Below, piece by piece: positions 36,716 to 46,566 of a stretch of DNA of 64,000 nucleotides (its first letter is position 1; the number at the start of each line of letters is the position of its first letter). The notes beneath the pieces were generated by a model. The model was not told the origin of the DNA. It ran no database searches and saw only the letters and a program-made list of their open reading frames with translations. Position numbers and translations under genes: made by a program. The stretch comes from Drosophila miranda (lineage: Eukaryota > Arthropoda > Insecta > Diptera > Drosophilidae). The stretch spans positions 24,180,001-24,244,000 of the forward strand of contig NC_046675.1 in assembly GCF_003369915.1 (NCBI RefSeq), written 5' to 3'.

Positions 36716-39054
36716 TTTATTGGATGAGAGATTCGTAAAGGGAATAACCATCAATGAAATAATGTATAAATTGAAACAAAGGAACATTGGGTTTACTTTT
36801 TGGCTCTGGACTTGGGCTTGGCGGCCGTCGAACCAGCGGTCGACTTCTTGGATCCGCTAGCTGCCTTCGACGTGCTGGCAGCCGTGGACTTCTTTTTGGC
36901 CTTGATCAGGCCATCTAGCTCTAGGTTGTCTTTATCCTCGTCCTCATCCGAGTCTACGCGATTGGTTTCCCCCTCCTCGAGGTCCTCTTCCAGGCCCAGC
37001 AGCTCCTCATCGGCGGCACCTGCCTCCGACTTTTTCTTCTTGATGTTCGCCTGGGCGGAATAGGAATAGGCCATCACTTCCTTGTTGTAGGACCGCGTCA
37101 GGGCCGCCTTCACGCGGCCATCCACGGCATCCAGCGGGGACTTCTTGCCCGGCCAGGCGGTCAGCTCCACTAGCGAGTCGAGGTCCTCACGCAGCAGGTG
37201 GTAGTCCTTCATTACGTCCAGTGCAGCGGACACTCCATCCTGGCCATCTTTGGCCAGCGGACGGGCTATGTTGTCCAGTAGAAAGGGAGCGTAGTCCAGC
37301 CGGACGGAAAGCCTGGAGCCGGAGGTGCAAGACCTAGTGTGATCATGCAGCTCCTGGGCTAGTCTCGCCCGTTTCGTGGTCCGCGAGTTCTTGCCCAGCC
37401 AGCCGTTTTGCCATTTTCTCTCCCGGGAGAACAGAGCTGAAAAATGCCTGCGTGGGCAGCAGACTCCAGGCGGAGTTGGCACGGATTCGTTTATCTATCA
37501 TATCGCCAATACTAAGGGCATCCGCAGTGGCTGCCACTTTGCTCAGAATATCCTTTCTGAAACAAAAGATGATAAAAGTTAATAAACTGATTCCTACTGG
37601 AGGATTTACCGAGACTCACTTATTGCCCTGTGGCGTGACCTGAAGATAGTTCTGCTGGACAAACAGTGGCGCCAGACTGTAGTCGTGGAAGAATAAATCA
37701 CATTTATCGGCGAAAGACATCCGCTTGTGCTCCTCGGCGCTGAAGACCTTGCGCACCACTTCCCAGGGTCCCAGCTTCAGATCTTTGGAGGCCGTCTTCA
37801 GCTCCACCTTAGCCTGCGATTGGGTGGGAATATCTTCTCCCGCACTCATCAGGGAAATGTGATTGATGGACTGACGAATATCGTTGTTTGTGGCTGCTAT
37901 GATCTCCTCCACTTTGGCCGCCGAGATCTTGACCTTCTCCTTGAAGCATATGCTCATGATCTTGCCTTTGATCTGCTCGAGACGCGGCCGCTGGAAGCGC
38001 AGATCAAAGCAGTAGTTGACGAGAGATCGGATCTTCGGGTGATTGCGATCGTTGCACATGCAAATGATGGGTACGGAGCTGTCCTTGATAAGGGCAATTA
38101 GCTCCTGCATCCCGCCGCGGTCCTCGTTGCCAGCCATGCCGTCCACCTCGTCCATGATTAGCACATGCTTTTTGGACACCGCCTGCGACTGTCCATTGAA
38201 GTAGCCATAGAGGGACTTGTTTCCCAGCAGCGTGGACACCTCATCCTTGAGCAGACGCTTGCTCCGAGTGTCGGAGGCATTGAACTCCACCGCATCGAAG
38301 CCCAGTTCCTTGACCACTAGCGTAGCTGTCGTTGTCTTTCCTATTCCTGGTGGTCCCGACAGCAGGGCAGCCTTGTAGAAGCTACCATCGTCGTTCTTGG
38401 CCTAGGGAACGTCGTTCCTCTCTCTTTCTCTCTTTGCCAATCCAGCATTCCTTTCGTCGAGGGGGGAGTGGAGTGGTTGTGCGTAAGCGCGGGGAAAGCA
38501 GAGCAGGGTGTGCGGTGGTTTGGGGTGTGTTCCGGAATTTACGTGCTTATTGAATTTTCAGCCCAAAAACGAGTTGCGCAAAAAAGAACCAAGAGCTGGG
38601 CTGGAGCTGTTGAGCGGCAATTAATTTCAATTAAATTAAGATCCGGGGCTAGAAATTTCTCATGGATTTTTGGCTGTTGCTCCGGTTTTCTTCTTTTGCG
38701 ATGCTGCGCCCTTCACACAAAAACATATATACACACAATAGAGCGAGAACTTAGGGAACTTTTTACGCATAAACATTTTATCAAGTGACAAACTGAAAAA
38801 AACGCGCCCTCGAGCAAATGAACGGTGAAAAACCATCGGTACACACTATTTTCTTTTGTCAATCGCTGTATTCCACTTGCACGCTAATTTTGTCCACTGT
38901 TCGAAGGTTTGCAACGCGTTAATAGATGCAATTTTATTGCATTTTTCACTGCTGCTGAGACTGGAGGATTGGCTGCAGCGACCCGTGTGTAGAAATTTCT
39001 CGTCCCGCTCACGACAACGCCATTTTTCTTTTGAGCCAGCTGAGGAGTGTGACC
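36716..39054 (-). other. predicted chimeric transcription unit C
   Basis: Same arrangement: unit 4 promoter feeding the unit 3 Gnf1 copy, with AATAAA on the minus strand at 36721-36716. Confidence 0.45.
36793..38404 (-). pseudogene. Gnf1: headless Gnf1 copy, unit 3
   Basis: Same structure: TAG at 38404-38402, the same 26-nt net loss at about 37405-37409. It has one private synonymous change near the exon 3 donor. Confidence 0.88.
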
Positions 39055-39156
39055 GTTTAAGAATAATCAGACACCTTGCAATGAAATACTGAAATCGAAA
39101 TCGATGACCGGGTTTTTCAGCTGATTTTAGGCCGATAACCGAAGTCTGAAATCGAT
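38418..39156 (-). promoter_or_regulatory. duplicated Cdep promoter and truncated 5' UTR, unit 4
   Basis: Motif 1 at 39054-39046 and ATCGAT cores at 39100-39105 and 39151-39156. The UTR runs into the unit 3 Gnf1 copy at 38418. Confidence 0.6.
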
Positions 39157-39299
39157 AAAGGCTGTTTCTTAGATGCATATTTTCGGTATATTGAAAAATG
39201 TGACCTTATATTTATGTTTTCAAAACCATACCAAATTCATAGAAAGACAGCTGAAAGATCCTGGAACGTCGCGAATCCTGTGGAAGTCAGCTTCATGTA

Positions 39300-39894
39300 C
39301 TTGACAGAGCCCTATGACTCCATACGCTGCTCAGCGATGGGCGTATCCGCCACAAGAGGAACAGAGGTGACAGCTGTTGGACCTACTCCTACTACAACAG
39401 AATTAACGTGACCAGGTAAATCCCTCTCTCCACTATTCCACCCGCGTAATTTTGCTCCTAAAACGTTGCCTCTTCTAGGTTTCTGGGCGAATCCGTAGGC
39501 ATAATCGGTACCGGGGACGCGGAGAAGCCACGCAACACTGCTGAGTATGAAGTGTCTGCTCTTTTGGACAGATGTCGGCAGCCATAAGAAATCAGCCAAA
39601 GGATGACCAGGCTGCGGGTCCGTTGTCGCCCTCAACGCGTATTAAGTCCGAGCGCATGTCCAAGATTTCCTCTGTGGCGGATACGGTGCCACGCTCAACA
39701 TCACGTTACGTTTGCCTACAGCACCACCACGAATGTCAGTAAAATGCTGGCCCATCAATCCCATCAATGCGCCGCCCTGCTCCACCGCGATCTGCGACTA
39801 GTCCGACTCCAATTACAAGAGCAAAGAGATACAGGAGGAGGAGTTGGAGCATGGCTCCGGCAAGCATCCCACCGAACACCAATTTTTTGTATAG
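39300..39894 (+). pseudogene. unidentified decayed plus-strand gene, unit 4
   Basis: The best preserved copy. The intron at 39416-39478 has an intact GT and AG. After the splice the frame reads FLGESVGIIGTGDAEKPRNT before a TAA. A later frame ends SKEIQEEELEHGSGKHPTEH and FFV at the TAG 39892-39894. It is still interrupted, so it was already broken before or at the duplication. Confidence 0.5.
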
Positions 39895-39913
39895 ATTGAT
39901 ATTATTTGGTTGC

Positions 39914-39998
39914 TCTAGCTCTTATAATCTCTGAGCACTAGACGCTCATAGGGACAGACAGACAGACATGGCTCTATCGACTCGCTCAAGAATTGGTT
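39914..39998 (+). mobile_element. dispersed-repeat scrap, unit 4
   Basis: Copy of the 85-bp stretch in unit 1. Confidence 0.5.
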
Positions 39999-40340
39999 CT
40001 GCCGACCGTGCGCAGTAGAAGAGAAAAAACTTAGTTTCGTCTCTTTTGCGGCTGCGTCGTTAGCACTCTTTTGCTTTCTTCGCTTTGCATTTGTTGTGTG
40101 CTGTGATTTTGTAATTATTATCAGGAAAACGCAGTGTTTAAATACTGTACAAAATAATTATAAATTGTATAAAAATTAAATTTATGACGGGACAAACCTT
40201 CACAACGTAGGAGCAACACTAATAGAGAGTAATATTAAGTATAGTTGAGTTACACAGTGTAAGGACCTTTAAAAAGTATATTATTTTATCCAATATCTAT
40301 ATGCCTGAGGATATACAAATTCTGGACAGAACGAAAAATT

Positions 40341-40601
40341 ATGGTACTGAACCAGCAGATTCCAGATTTATTCGACAAGAGAATGGTTTATTCGAAATAG
40401 CAGATACATGAGAATTAAAATATAATTTAGGTACAAAGATAATGCCCAAGTCATTAACTTTGTATAGGCGTTCCAAGGAAATGTTATTAATTGAGAAGTC
40501 AGACCTTTGTAAAGGCCATATTTTAAAAGACTTAACTGGGAACTAGACAAGAAATCTATCTCCTCAAAAGTGCAAGTCCAATCATTCCCAGTCAGTAATA
40601 G
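40341..40601 (-). mobile_element. decayed jockey-like RT fragment, unit 4
   Basis: Copy of the unit 1 fragment. Its presence here shows the insertion predates the array. Confidence 0.65.
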
Positions 40602-40951
40602 GTTCAGTTGTGTGGAGGCCCGAAGGAGTCCTTGGCTTTATGAAAAGGTAGTCTGAGGAATTTTCTTACCCCTATACCATAAACTAATCTACTTTTCTCT
40701 TTTCTGGTTCCTGTATCTCGTCTCCTCACTACCAAAAATATCAAGATATGTTTCTGGTACCATATGTGTTTACAATAAATAGTTCCATCGTCTTGCCTTT
40801 GATACTTATGCTTCCAATGTCAGATCTTAATTAATGAATAGTTTAAGTTAGCTTTCTTCTGTGTTGAATTTTTTGGCGAACTTGCCAGTAGCAGATAATT
40901 TATGATTTGTACATTCTTCTTTCTACACAGTTTAACTGAACATAGAACATA

Positions 40952-41166
40952 TCCTTCGTTCTTGAGTGACTCGACCAGCAATAGGGACTCTCGATATTCT
41001 TGGTGTTCATGGGATTGATAAGCTCGGCTTCCGTTTCCTCTTCCCCGACATCAAATGACGCCTGCAGGCACTGGATGGCCATCTCAATGCTCGTGCTCTA
41101 ATTGTGGGACTTCACGTCCACCTGCTTGTTGAAATAGTCTACGAAGGTGCGGACAAAACTTCGCTG
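40952..41166 (-). pseudogene. Sgt: Sgt fragment, unit 4
   Basis: Same broken fragment. The TAG is present here too, so the lesion predates the tandem duplication. Confidence 0.7.
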
Positions 41167-41705
41167 CACAACTGTAGTATTTATGTGATTTGCGCTGAAA
41201 AATTTTTAAATACACACAAGAAAAATAATGACCTATCTTGGCTTCTTTATTATGAGCGAATTGTCTCGCACTCGACAACCTGTCAGTCCAGGCTTAAAAA
41301 ATGGAAAGTCCAACATCGCGTGGTCCTCATGGAACATTCTTTTCAGTATGCAACAACCGCTTAGGCCCGTAAATTCAAGAAAAATTTACTCAAGACTTAA
41401 ATTCGTGTTGCAGGATACGTATTGTATTAAAGATCTTGAGACTTTGAGTATATTTCTCTTAGATGGTGGTGCCTGAGTCATCTTACAAAATCCACGCAAG
41501 CAAAAAGTCGTGCAAGAAATTTGTATGGAGTTACACATTTTACTATTCAAATTAGAATTAAAATTTTAAAGAGATGTATTGGATCCGCTATATAAATATA
41601 TTCCGGGGAAAACTATGAATAAATGAATACATTTTAATACAATTTCATTCTTTTATTTTATAAATAAAGTTTATAGTTAAACGGTGCTCTATTTCAACAT
41701 GAATT

Positions 41706-41711
41706 TTTATT
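41706..41711 (-). terminator. Gnf1: Gnf1 poly(A) signal
   Basis: AATAAA on the minus strand, 72 nt past the stop codon. It is conserved in the three truncated copies at the same distance. A further AATAAA-like site lies nearby in the AT-rich stretch to the left. Confidence 0.6.
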
Positions 41712-41782
41712 GGATGAGAGATTCGTAAAGGGAATAACCATCAATGAAATAATGTATAAATTGAAACAAAGGAACATTGGGT

Positions 41783-42572
41783 TTACTTTTTGGCTCTGGA
41801 CTTGGGCTTGGCGGCCGTCGAACCAGCGGTCGACTTCTTGGATCCGCTAGCTGCCTTCGACGTGCTGGCAGCCGTGGACTTCTTTTTGGCCTTGATCAGG
41901 CCATCTAGCTCTAGGTTGTCTTTATCCTCGTCCTCATCCGAGTCTACGCGATTGGTTTCCCCCTCCTCGAGGTCCTCTTCCAGGCCCAGCAGCTCCTCAT
42001 CGGCGGCACCTGCCTCCGACTTTTTCTTCTTGAAGTTCGCCTGGGCGGAATAGGAATAGGCCATCACTTCCTTGTTGTAGGACCGCGTCAGGGCCGCCTT
42101 CACGCGGCCATCCACGGCATCCAGCGGGGACTTCTTGCCCGGCCAGGCGGTCAGCTCCACTAGCGAGTCGAGATCCTCACGCAGCAGGTGGTAGTCCTTC
42201 ATTACGTCCAGTGCAGCGGACACTCCATCCTGGCCATCTTTGGCCAGCGGACGGGCTATGTTGTCCAGTAGAAAGGGAGCGTAGTCCAGCCGGACGGAAA
42301 GCCTGGAGCCGGAGGTGCAAGACCTAGTGTGATCATGCAGCTCCTGGGCTAGTCTCGCCCGTTTCGTGGTCCGCGAGTTCTTGCCCAGCCAGCCGGGGAA
42401 GTTGATCTGCCCCGTGAAGTGGCCTGCCATTTTCTCTCCCGGGAGAACAGAGCTGAAAAATGCCTGCGTGGGCAGCAGACTCCAGGCGGAGTTGGCACGG
42501 ATTCGTTTATCTATCATATCGCCAATACTAAGGGCATCCGCAGTGGCTGCCACTTTGCTCAGAATATCCTTT
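41783..42572 (-). CDS. Gnf1: Gnf1 exon 4 (RFC1 C-terminal domain)
   Basis: The acceptor is TTTTGTTTCAG after a 63-nt intron. It encodes KDILSKVAATADALSIGDMI ... and ends KSRAKK then TAA. It keeps the AGHFTGQINFPGWL segment that the three truncated copies have lost. An acidic patch and Lys/Ala/Ser-rich tail close the protein. Confidence 0.94.
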
Positions 42573-45067
42573 CTGAAACAAAAGATGATAAAAGTTAATA
42601 AACTGATTCCTACTGGAGGATTTACCGAGACTCACTTATTGCCCTGTGGCGTGACCTGGAGATAGTTCTGCTGGACAAACAGTGGCGCCAGACTGTAGTC
42701 GTGGAAGAATAAATCACATTTATCGGCGAAAGACATCCGCTTGTGCTCCTCGGCGCTGAAGACCTTGCGCACCACTTCCCAGGGTCCCAGCTTCAGATCT
42801 TTGGAGGCCGTCTTCAGCTCCACCTTAGCCTGCGATTGGGTGGGAATATCTTCTCCCGCACTCATCAGGGAAATGTGATTGATGGACTGACGAATATCGT
42901 TGTTTGTGGCTGCTATGATCTCCTCCACTTTGGCCGCCGAGATCTTGACCTTCTCCTTGAAGCATATGCTCATGATCTTGCCTTTGATCTGCTCGAGACG
43001 CGGCCGCTGGAAGCGCAGATCAAAGCAGTAGTTGACGAGAGATCGGATCTTCGGGTGATTGCGATCGTTGCACATGCAAATGATGGGTACGGAGCTGTCC
43101 TTGATAAGGGCAATTAGCTCCTGCATCCCGCCGCGGTCCTCGTTGCCAGCCATGCCGTCCACCTCGTCCATGATTAGCACATGCTTTTTGGACACCGCCT
43201 GCGACTGTCCATTGACGTAGCCATAGAGGGACTTGTTTCCCAGCAGCGTGGATACCTCATCCTTGAGCAGACGCTTGCTCCGAGTGTCGGAGGCATTGAA
43301 CTCCACCGCATCGAAGCCCAGTTCCTTGACCACTAGCGTAGCTGTCGTTGTCTTTCCTATTCCTGGTGGTCCCGACAGCAGGGCAGCCTTGTAGAAGCTA
43401 CCATCGTCGTTCTTGGCCCAGGGATTGGGTCGCTGCGCCTTCTTCTTGCCATCGTGGCTCACATACCACTTGGACAGCCAGTTCATCAGCCTGCGCAGGA
43501 GATGGTTCAATAGAAGGTGGACATGGGGGTTACTTTACTCACTTGGTCACGTTGCTGGCTGCTCCGGCCTGGCCCACGATCTCCTTGATGTTCGTCGGCT
43601 TGTGTTTGTCCACCCAGGCCATGCTGCCCAGATCTAGGGGCTTCACAACGGGCCTGCTCTGAGCTTGGGAAGTGTCTATGGATGTCGGCTCTTTCTTCAC
43701 CTTGACGGCGACTGCTGGCACAGACTCTTCCTTCTCCTTCTTCACCTTGAGGGCGACTGCTGGCACAGACTCTTCCTTCTCCTTCTTCACCTTAGAATCC
43801 ATCTTCTCTACTTTGACCAATGATTGATCCTTCACTTCCTTCTTTACCTTAGGCTCTTCCTTCTTTGGTCTGGACTCGCTCTTCTCCTCCTTCTTTGGAC
43901 TCTTAATCTCCTCTTTCACCTGCTGCCTCTTGCCCTGTCCCGACTTCTCCCTGATCAAATCGAATAGTCCATCCTCGCTCAGGATGGTCACGTTCAGTTC
44001 CTCCGCGGTGGCCAATTTCTTTGGACCAGCCTCCTCGCCCACCACCAGATACATGAGCTTCTTGCCCACCACCTTCATCACACGGCCGCCGTACTCCTTG
44101 ATCACCGACTCGGCCTCCTCCCGCTCCATGGACTCCAGCACGCCGGTGACCACAAACGTGAGACCCTTCAGGCAGTCGGGTGTTCCCTTTGGTATTTCCT
44201 TACTGCCGGGATTGAGGCAGGCGCTGCGGTTCTTGAACTTCTGGTAGAGGACTGCCGACATGCGCTTCCGCTCGTGGCGCTCCTCATCGGTCAACACGCT
44301 GGTCTCGAGGTCCGCTGGCGGCTTCTCCTTCTTCACACGTGGCGTCGTGGTCTTGGCCTTAGCTTTCGACTTTGGTGTGTCCGGACTGCTGCGCTTTGGG
44401 GGCTCCGGACTCTTGGGCTTTGCTGCCTCTGGACTGATACGCTTTGACGGCTTCGGTGCCTTTGGACTGCTACTCTTTGACGGCTCCGGGCTGCCGGGCT
44501 TGGCTCGTTTGCGCGAGGGCGACTTGGGAGCAATAGCCACTCTCCCTTTCTCGTTCTCTTTAGGTTCCGCTGCCCTTACGCTTTCATCAAAATCCACCTC
44601 CATGAGACTCTTATCGATATCCTCATCCTCAAACTCGATGACAGCCTTCGTCTTTTGCTTCGGCTTCTCCACGCGCATGGTCTGGCCACCAAACAGCTGC
44701 GTGGGATCCACCTTTTGCACCGGCTTCAGCTTGGAAAGCGATGGCTTCTTTCCTCCAACACCATTTGTGACACGCTTCTTTGCCTGCGATACATCTGGAC
44801 TGGCGGCCACCTTGTCCTCATCGCTGCATACGGTTTTGCTGCTCGTCTTGCGTTTCTTTGGCTCCTGCGGACTCGCGGCTATTTCCTCTTCATCGCTAGA
44901 TATAATCATGGGCTTGCGGCGTTTTGGCGCCTTCGATGGCGTCTGCTCTTCTTCATCGGATTTTTTTGTTTTGCCTGGCAGCCGCTTGAAGAATGCGTCA
45001 ATGTTCTAAGGGCAAACAATTAAATATGGGCTTGATAACCAAACACTTCACAACATACCCTTTGCAT
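41783..45067 (-). CDS. Gnf1: Gnf1 / RfC1, large subunit of replication factor C
   Basis: Four exons (45067-45059, 45005-43543, 43490-42636, 42572-41783) join in phase to 1039 codons including TAA, 1038 aa, close to the length I recall for Drosophila Gnf1. It opens the PCNA ring and loads it on primer-template DNA in the nucleus. Order: PIP-box QRNIDAFF (residues 2-9), a long basic and Ser/Pro-rich region with acidic patches, a BRCT domain (about 277-360), Lys/Glu-rich repeats, then AAA+ with Walker A GPPGIGKT (about 531-538), NASDTRSK, Walker B IMDEVDGMAGNEDRGG (DEVD about 599-602), sensor-1 region CMCNDRNHPK and the RFC1 C-terminal domain ending in a Lys-rich tail. It is the only intact copy. 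Its 3' half lies in array unit 4. Cdep is the next gene downstream on the same strand. Confidence 0.95.
42636..43490 (-). CDS. Gnf1: Gnf1 exon 3 (AAA+ ATPase core)
   Basis: The acceptor is TCCTGCGCAG after a 52-nt intron. It encodes LMNWLSKWYVSHDGKKKAQR, Walker A, NASDTRSK, Walker B and the helical lid to QVTPQGNK. The donor is AATAA|GTGAGT. The array breakpoint lies inside it at 43424. Confidence 0.95.
43543..45005 (-). CDS. Gnf1: Gnf1 exon 2 (N-terminal region and BRCT)
   Basis: The acceptor is TTGCCCTTAG and the donor CCAA|GTGAGT. It encodes basic Ser/Pro repeats (KSPEPPKRSSPDTPKSK), the BRCT segment GTPDCLKGLTFVVTGVLESM ... YGGRVMKVVGKKLMYLVVGE, and the Lys/Glu repeats. The 53-nt upstream intron is typical of Drosophila. 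Confidence 0.93.
43704..43793 (-). repeat. Gnf1: 45-bp in-frame tandem duplication in Gnf1 exon 2
   Basis: Two near-identical 45-bp units encode KVKKEKEESVPAVAL and KVKKEKEESVPAVAV, lengthening the Lys/Glu-rich linker between BRCT and AAA+ by 15 residues. Confidence 0.9.
45059..45067 (-). CDS. Gnf1: Gnf1 exon 1 (9 coding nt)
   Basis: ATG CAA AGG, then donor GTATGT at 45058. Joining to exon 2 makes MQRNIDAFFKRLPG, which restores a canonical PIP box (Q..I..FF). That is why this start is preferred over the internal Met at 44909. Confidence 0.85.
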
Positions 45068-45180
45068 TATAGCACTTGTATTTTTAAATTTTAAGATTTG
45101 TACTATGCATGAATTTTTTTCTGCCGCCGCGATGGTTTATGGTTTTTGAGGTTATGTTTTTTGTTTACTTCGGTCACACT
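45068..45180. promoter_or_regulatory. Gnf1 5' region with Motif 1 element
   Basis: GGTCACACT lies at 45172-45180 on the plus strand, about 105 nt upstream of the Gnf1 ATG and facing away from it. Motif 1 promoters can be bidirectional, so this may mark the Gnf1 start site, a divergent start, or both. No TATA box is evident. Confidence 0.4.
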
Positions 45181-45550
45181 AACCCAGTGCTGCCGATTAC
45201 GCTTTTTTCCGTAAGAATTGGCTTTGTATTTGCACATTTTGTATGCACAGTTTTATCCCCTATTCTTAATATTAAAACTACTGTTTTCCAAGCTGCTTTG
45301 AAAAGTAATTAATAATGTCTTTTCACAGATGGACATTTTTTAACCTGTTCATGCACCTGAAAACTGCGCTTAACAGCACTGTATTAACATTCTCAGCTCG
45401 TACCAAACAGCTTTTGTGCAGTAGCAGTTTAAAAATTCATGTTTAATTGGAATTTGGCAATAAATTGCAGATTGAAAGTTCAAATAGATTTGAAAGGCTA
45501 ACCCGTTTTATAAAATCGGAGAAACAGAAAATAATTGTAAGGCTACTTAC

Positions 45551-45596
45551 CGAAGTTAGAGTGCAGCTCGTCAGAACTGTTGTTCATGTCAGCCTG
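45551..45596 (-). other. isolated exon-like sequence
   Basis: The minus strand has a candidate acceptor GCAAGCTCAG, then an open stretch reading ADMNNSSDELHSNF, then a perfect donor G|GTAAGTAG at 45551/45550. It could be a start-codon exon (ATG 45587-45585) or a short internal exon. I found no partner exon, and it may be chance. Confidence 0.25.
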
Positions 45597-46541
45597 AGCT
45601 TGCGCGGCAATTCAATATTGAAAAATAAAAACCAACAAATTAAAAGTATTTACAATTCAATTTTAAACCTTCTACAAATTACTTTTCACCACGAAAAAAG
45701 TTGAACAACAAATCGGCTTACATTCTTATGCATTTACCATGTTATTTGACGTATGCTTCATCAATCTTCCGCTAATGAAATGCAATCTAATCAAATCAGA
45801 GACGAAATCACATCATCAACGGCACTTTACATCGCACTGAAGTCAATCCCCAGAGCACACAAGCTGTTTTGTTGCATTTACAGGGCATTAGGGCCTCCAC
45901 CCCGCTTTTCACAGCCCTGGGCGCCCAGATTACACGCGCAATTAAGGGTTGCGGACAGCCGACACCCCCGACAACACCACCCACAGTTGTGGCACTCTGG
46001 TGCGGCTTGCGGCCTGTTGCACGTGCTAAAAGCCATCAAATGTTACCCTTGGGGCCGCTTTTGAATGATCGTTTGCTGAACACCGATTTTGATTAAAATT
46101 TATATAAACAAACGTTTACAGAGACGGTAAGGGAAGAGCTAGGCAGTTGATTTATAACCCTTTTGGCTAACTTTTCCTTATTTAAAGATCAAAAACCAAA
46201 TCAGTTTTTCAAGGCGACTGTACCCCACACTTCATAGAAAGAAGGGCAGCCCTATCAGTCAGCATTCAACAAGTGGAATCTATTCATTCATTGATAAACC
46301 ACAAAAAACGTATGCATCCAAGCAGAAAAACCAAAAAATACATACATTTTTGGGTGAAAACATGCAAAAAAGGGTTGCAGTAGCCTGACAGACTGACTGA
46401 TGCGAAACCACATGACAGAGTTCCCACACTCGGAAAAACTATGAATATAAATTGACTTCGGGTGAATTCCAATCCCTTTGGACAGGCCTTAAATTATGCG
46501 CCCGAAAGTCGTCGGTAAGTAAATAAATACAAATCTGGGGT

Positions 46542-46566
46542 TGGACCGGGACCGGGACCGGGACCG
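46542..46566. repeat. (GGACCG)n microsatellite
   Basis: Four hexamers. Confidence 0.85.

Larger units (their letters stand above)
33449..38417. repeat. array unit 3
   Basis: Nearly identical to unit 2. It has a private synonymous change near 37643 in the Gnf1 fragment. Confidence 0.9.
23549..43424. repeat. four-unit direct tandem array joining Cdep 5' end to Gnf1 3' half
   Basis: Four head-to-tail units start at 23549, 28481, 33449 and 38418, with lengths 4932, 4968, 4969 and 5007 bp. Each begins at the CTCTCTCTTTCTCTC tract of the Cdep 5' UTR and ends inside Gnf1 exon 3 at the AGGGA near the Walker A codons. Left of 23549 is unique Cdep sequence. Right of 43424 is unique Gnf1 sequence. Units 1, 2 and 3 end in the same junction sequence, which is absent from unit 4. 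Units differ by scattered substitutions and small indels, so they are not a simple copied contig. Confidence 0.93.
38418..43424. repeat. array unit 4, continuous with intact Gnf1
   Basis: The only unit with an undamaged Gnf1 reading frame. It keeps 26 net nt at about 42395-42423 that units 1-3 have lost, and has a different sequence at 41215-41260. Confidence 0.9.

Noticed and set aside
23549..43424. Array as an assembly artefact
   Set aside because: Units carry private substitutions and indels, and the two outer edges join to unique sequence in a consistent way. I keep it as real, though only long reads can prove the copy number.
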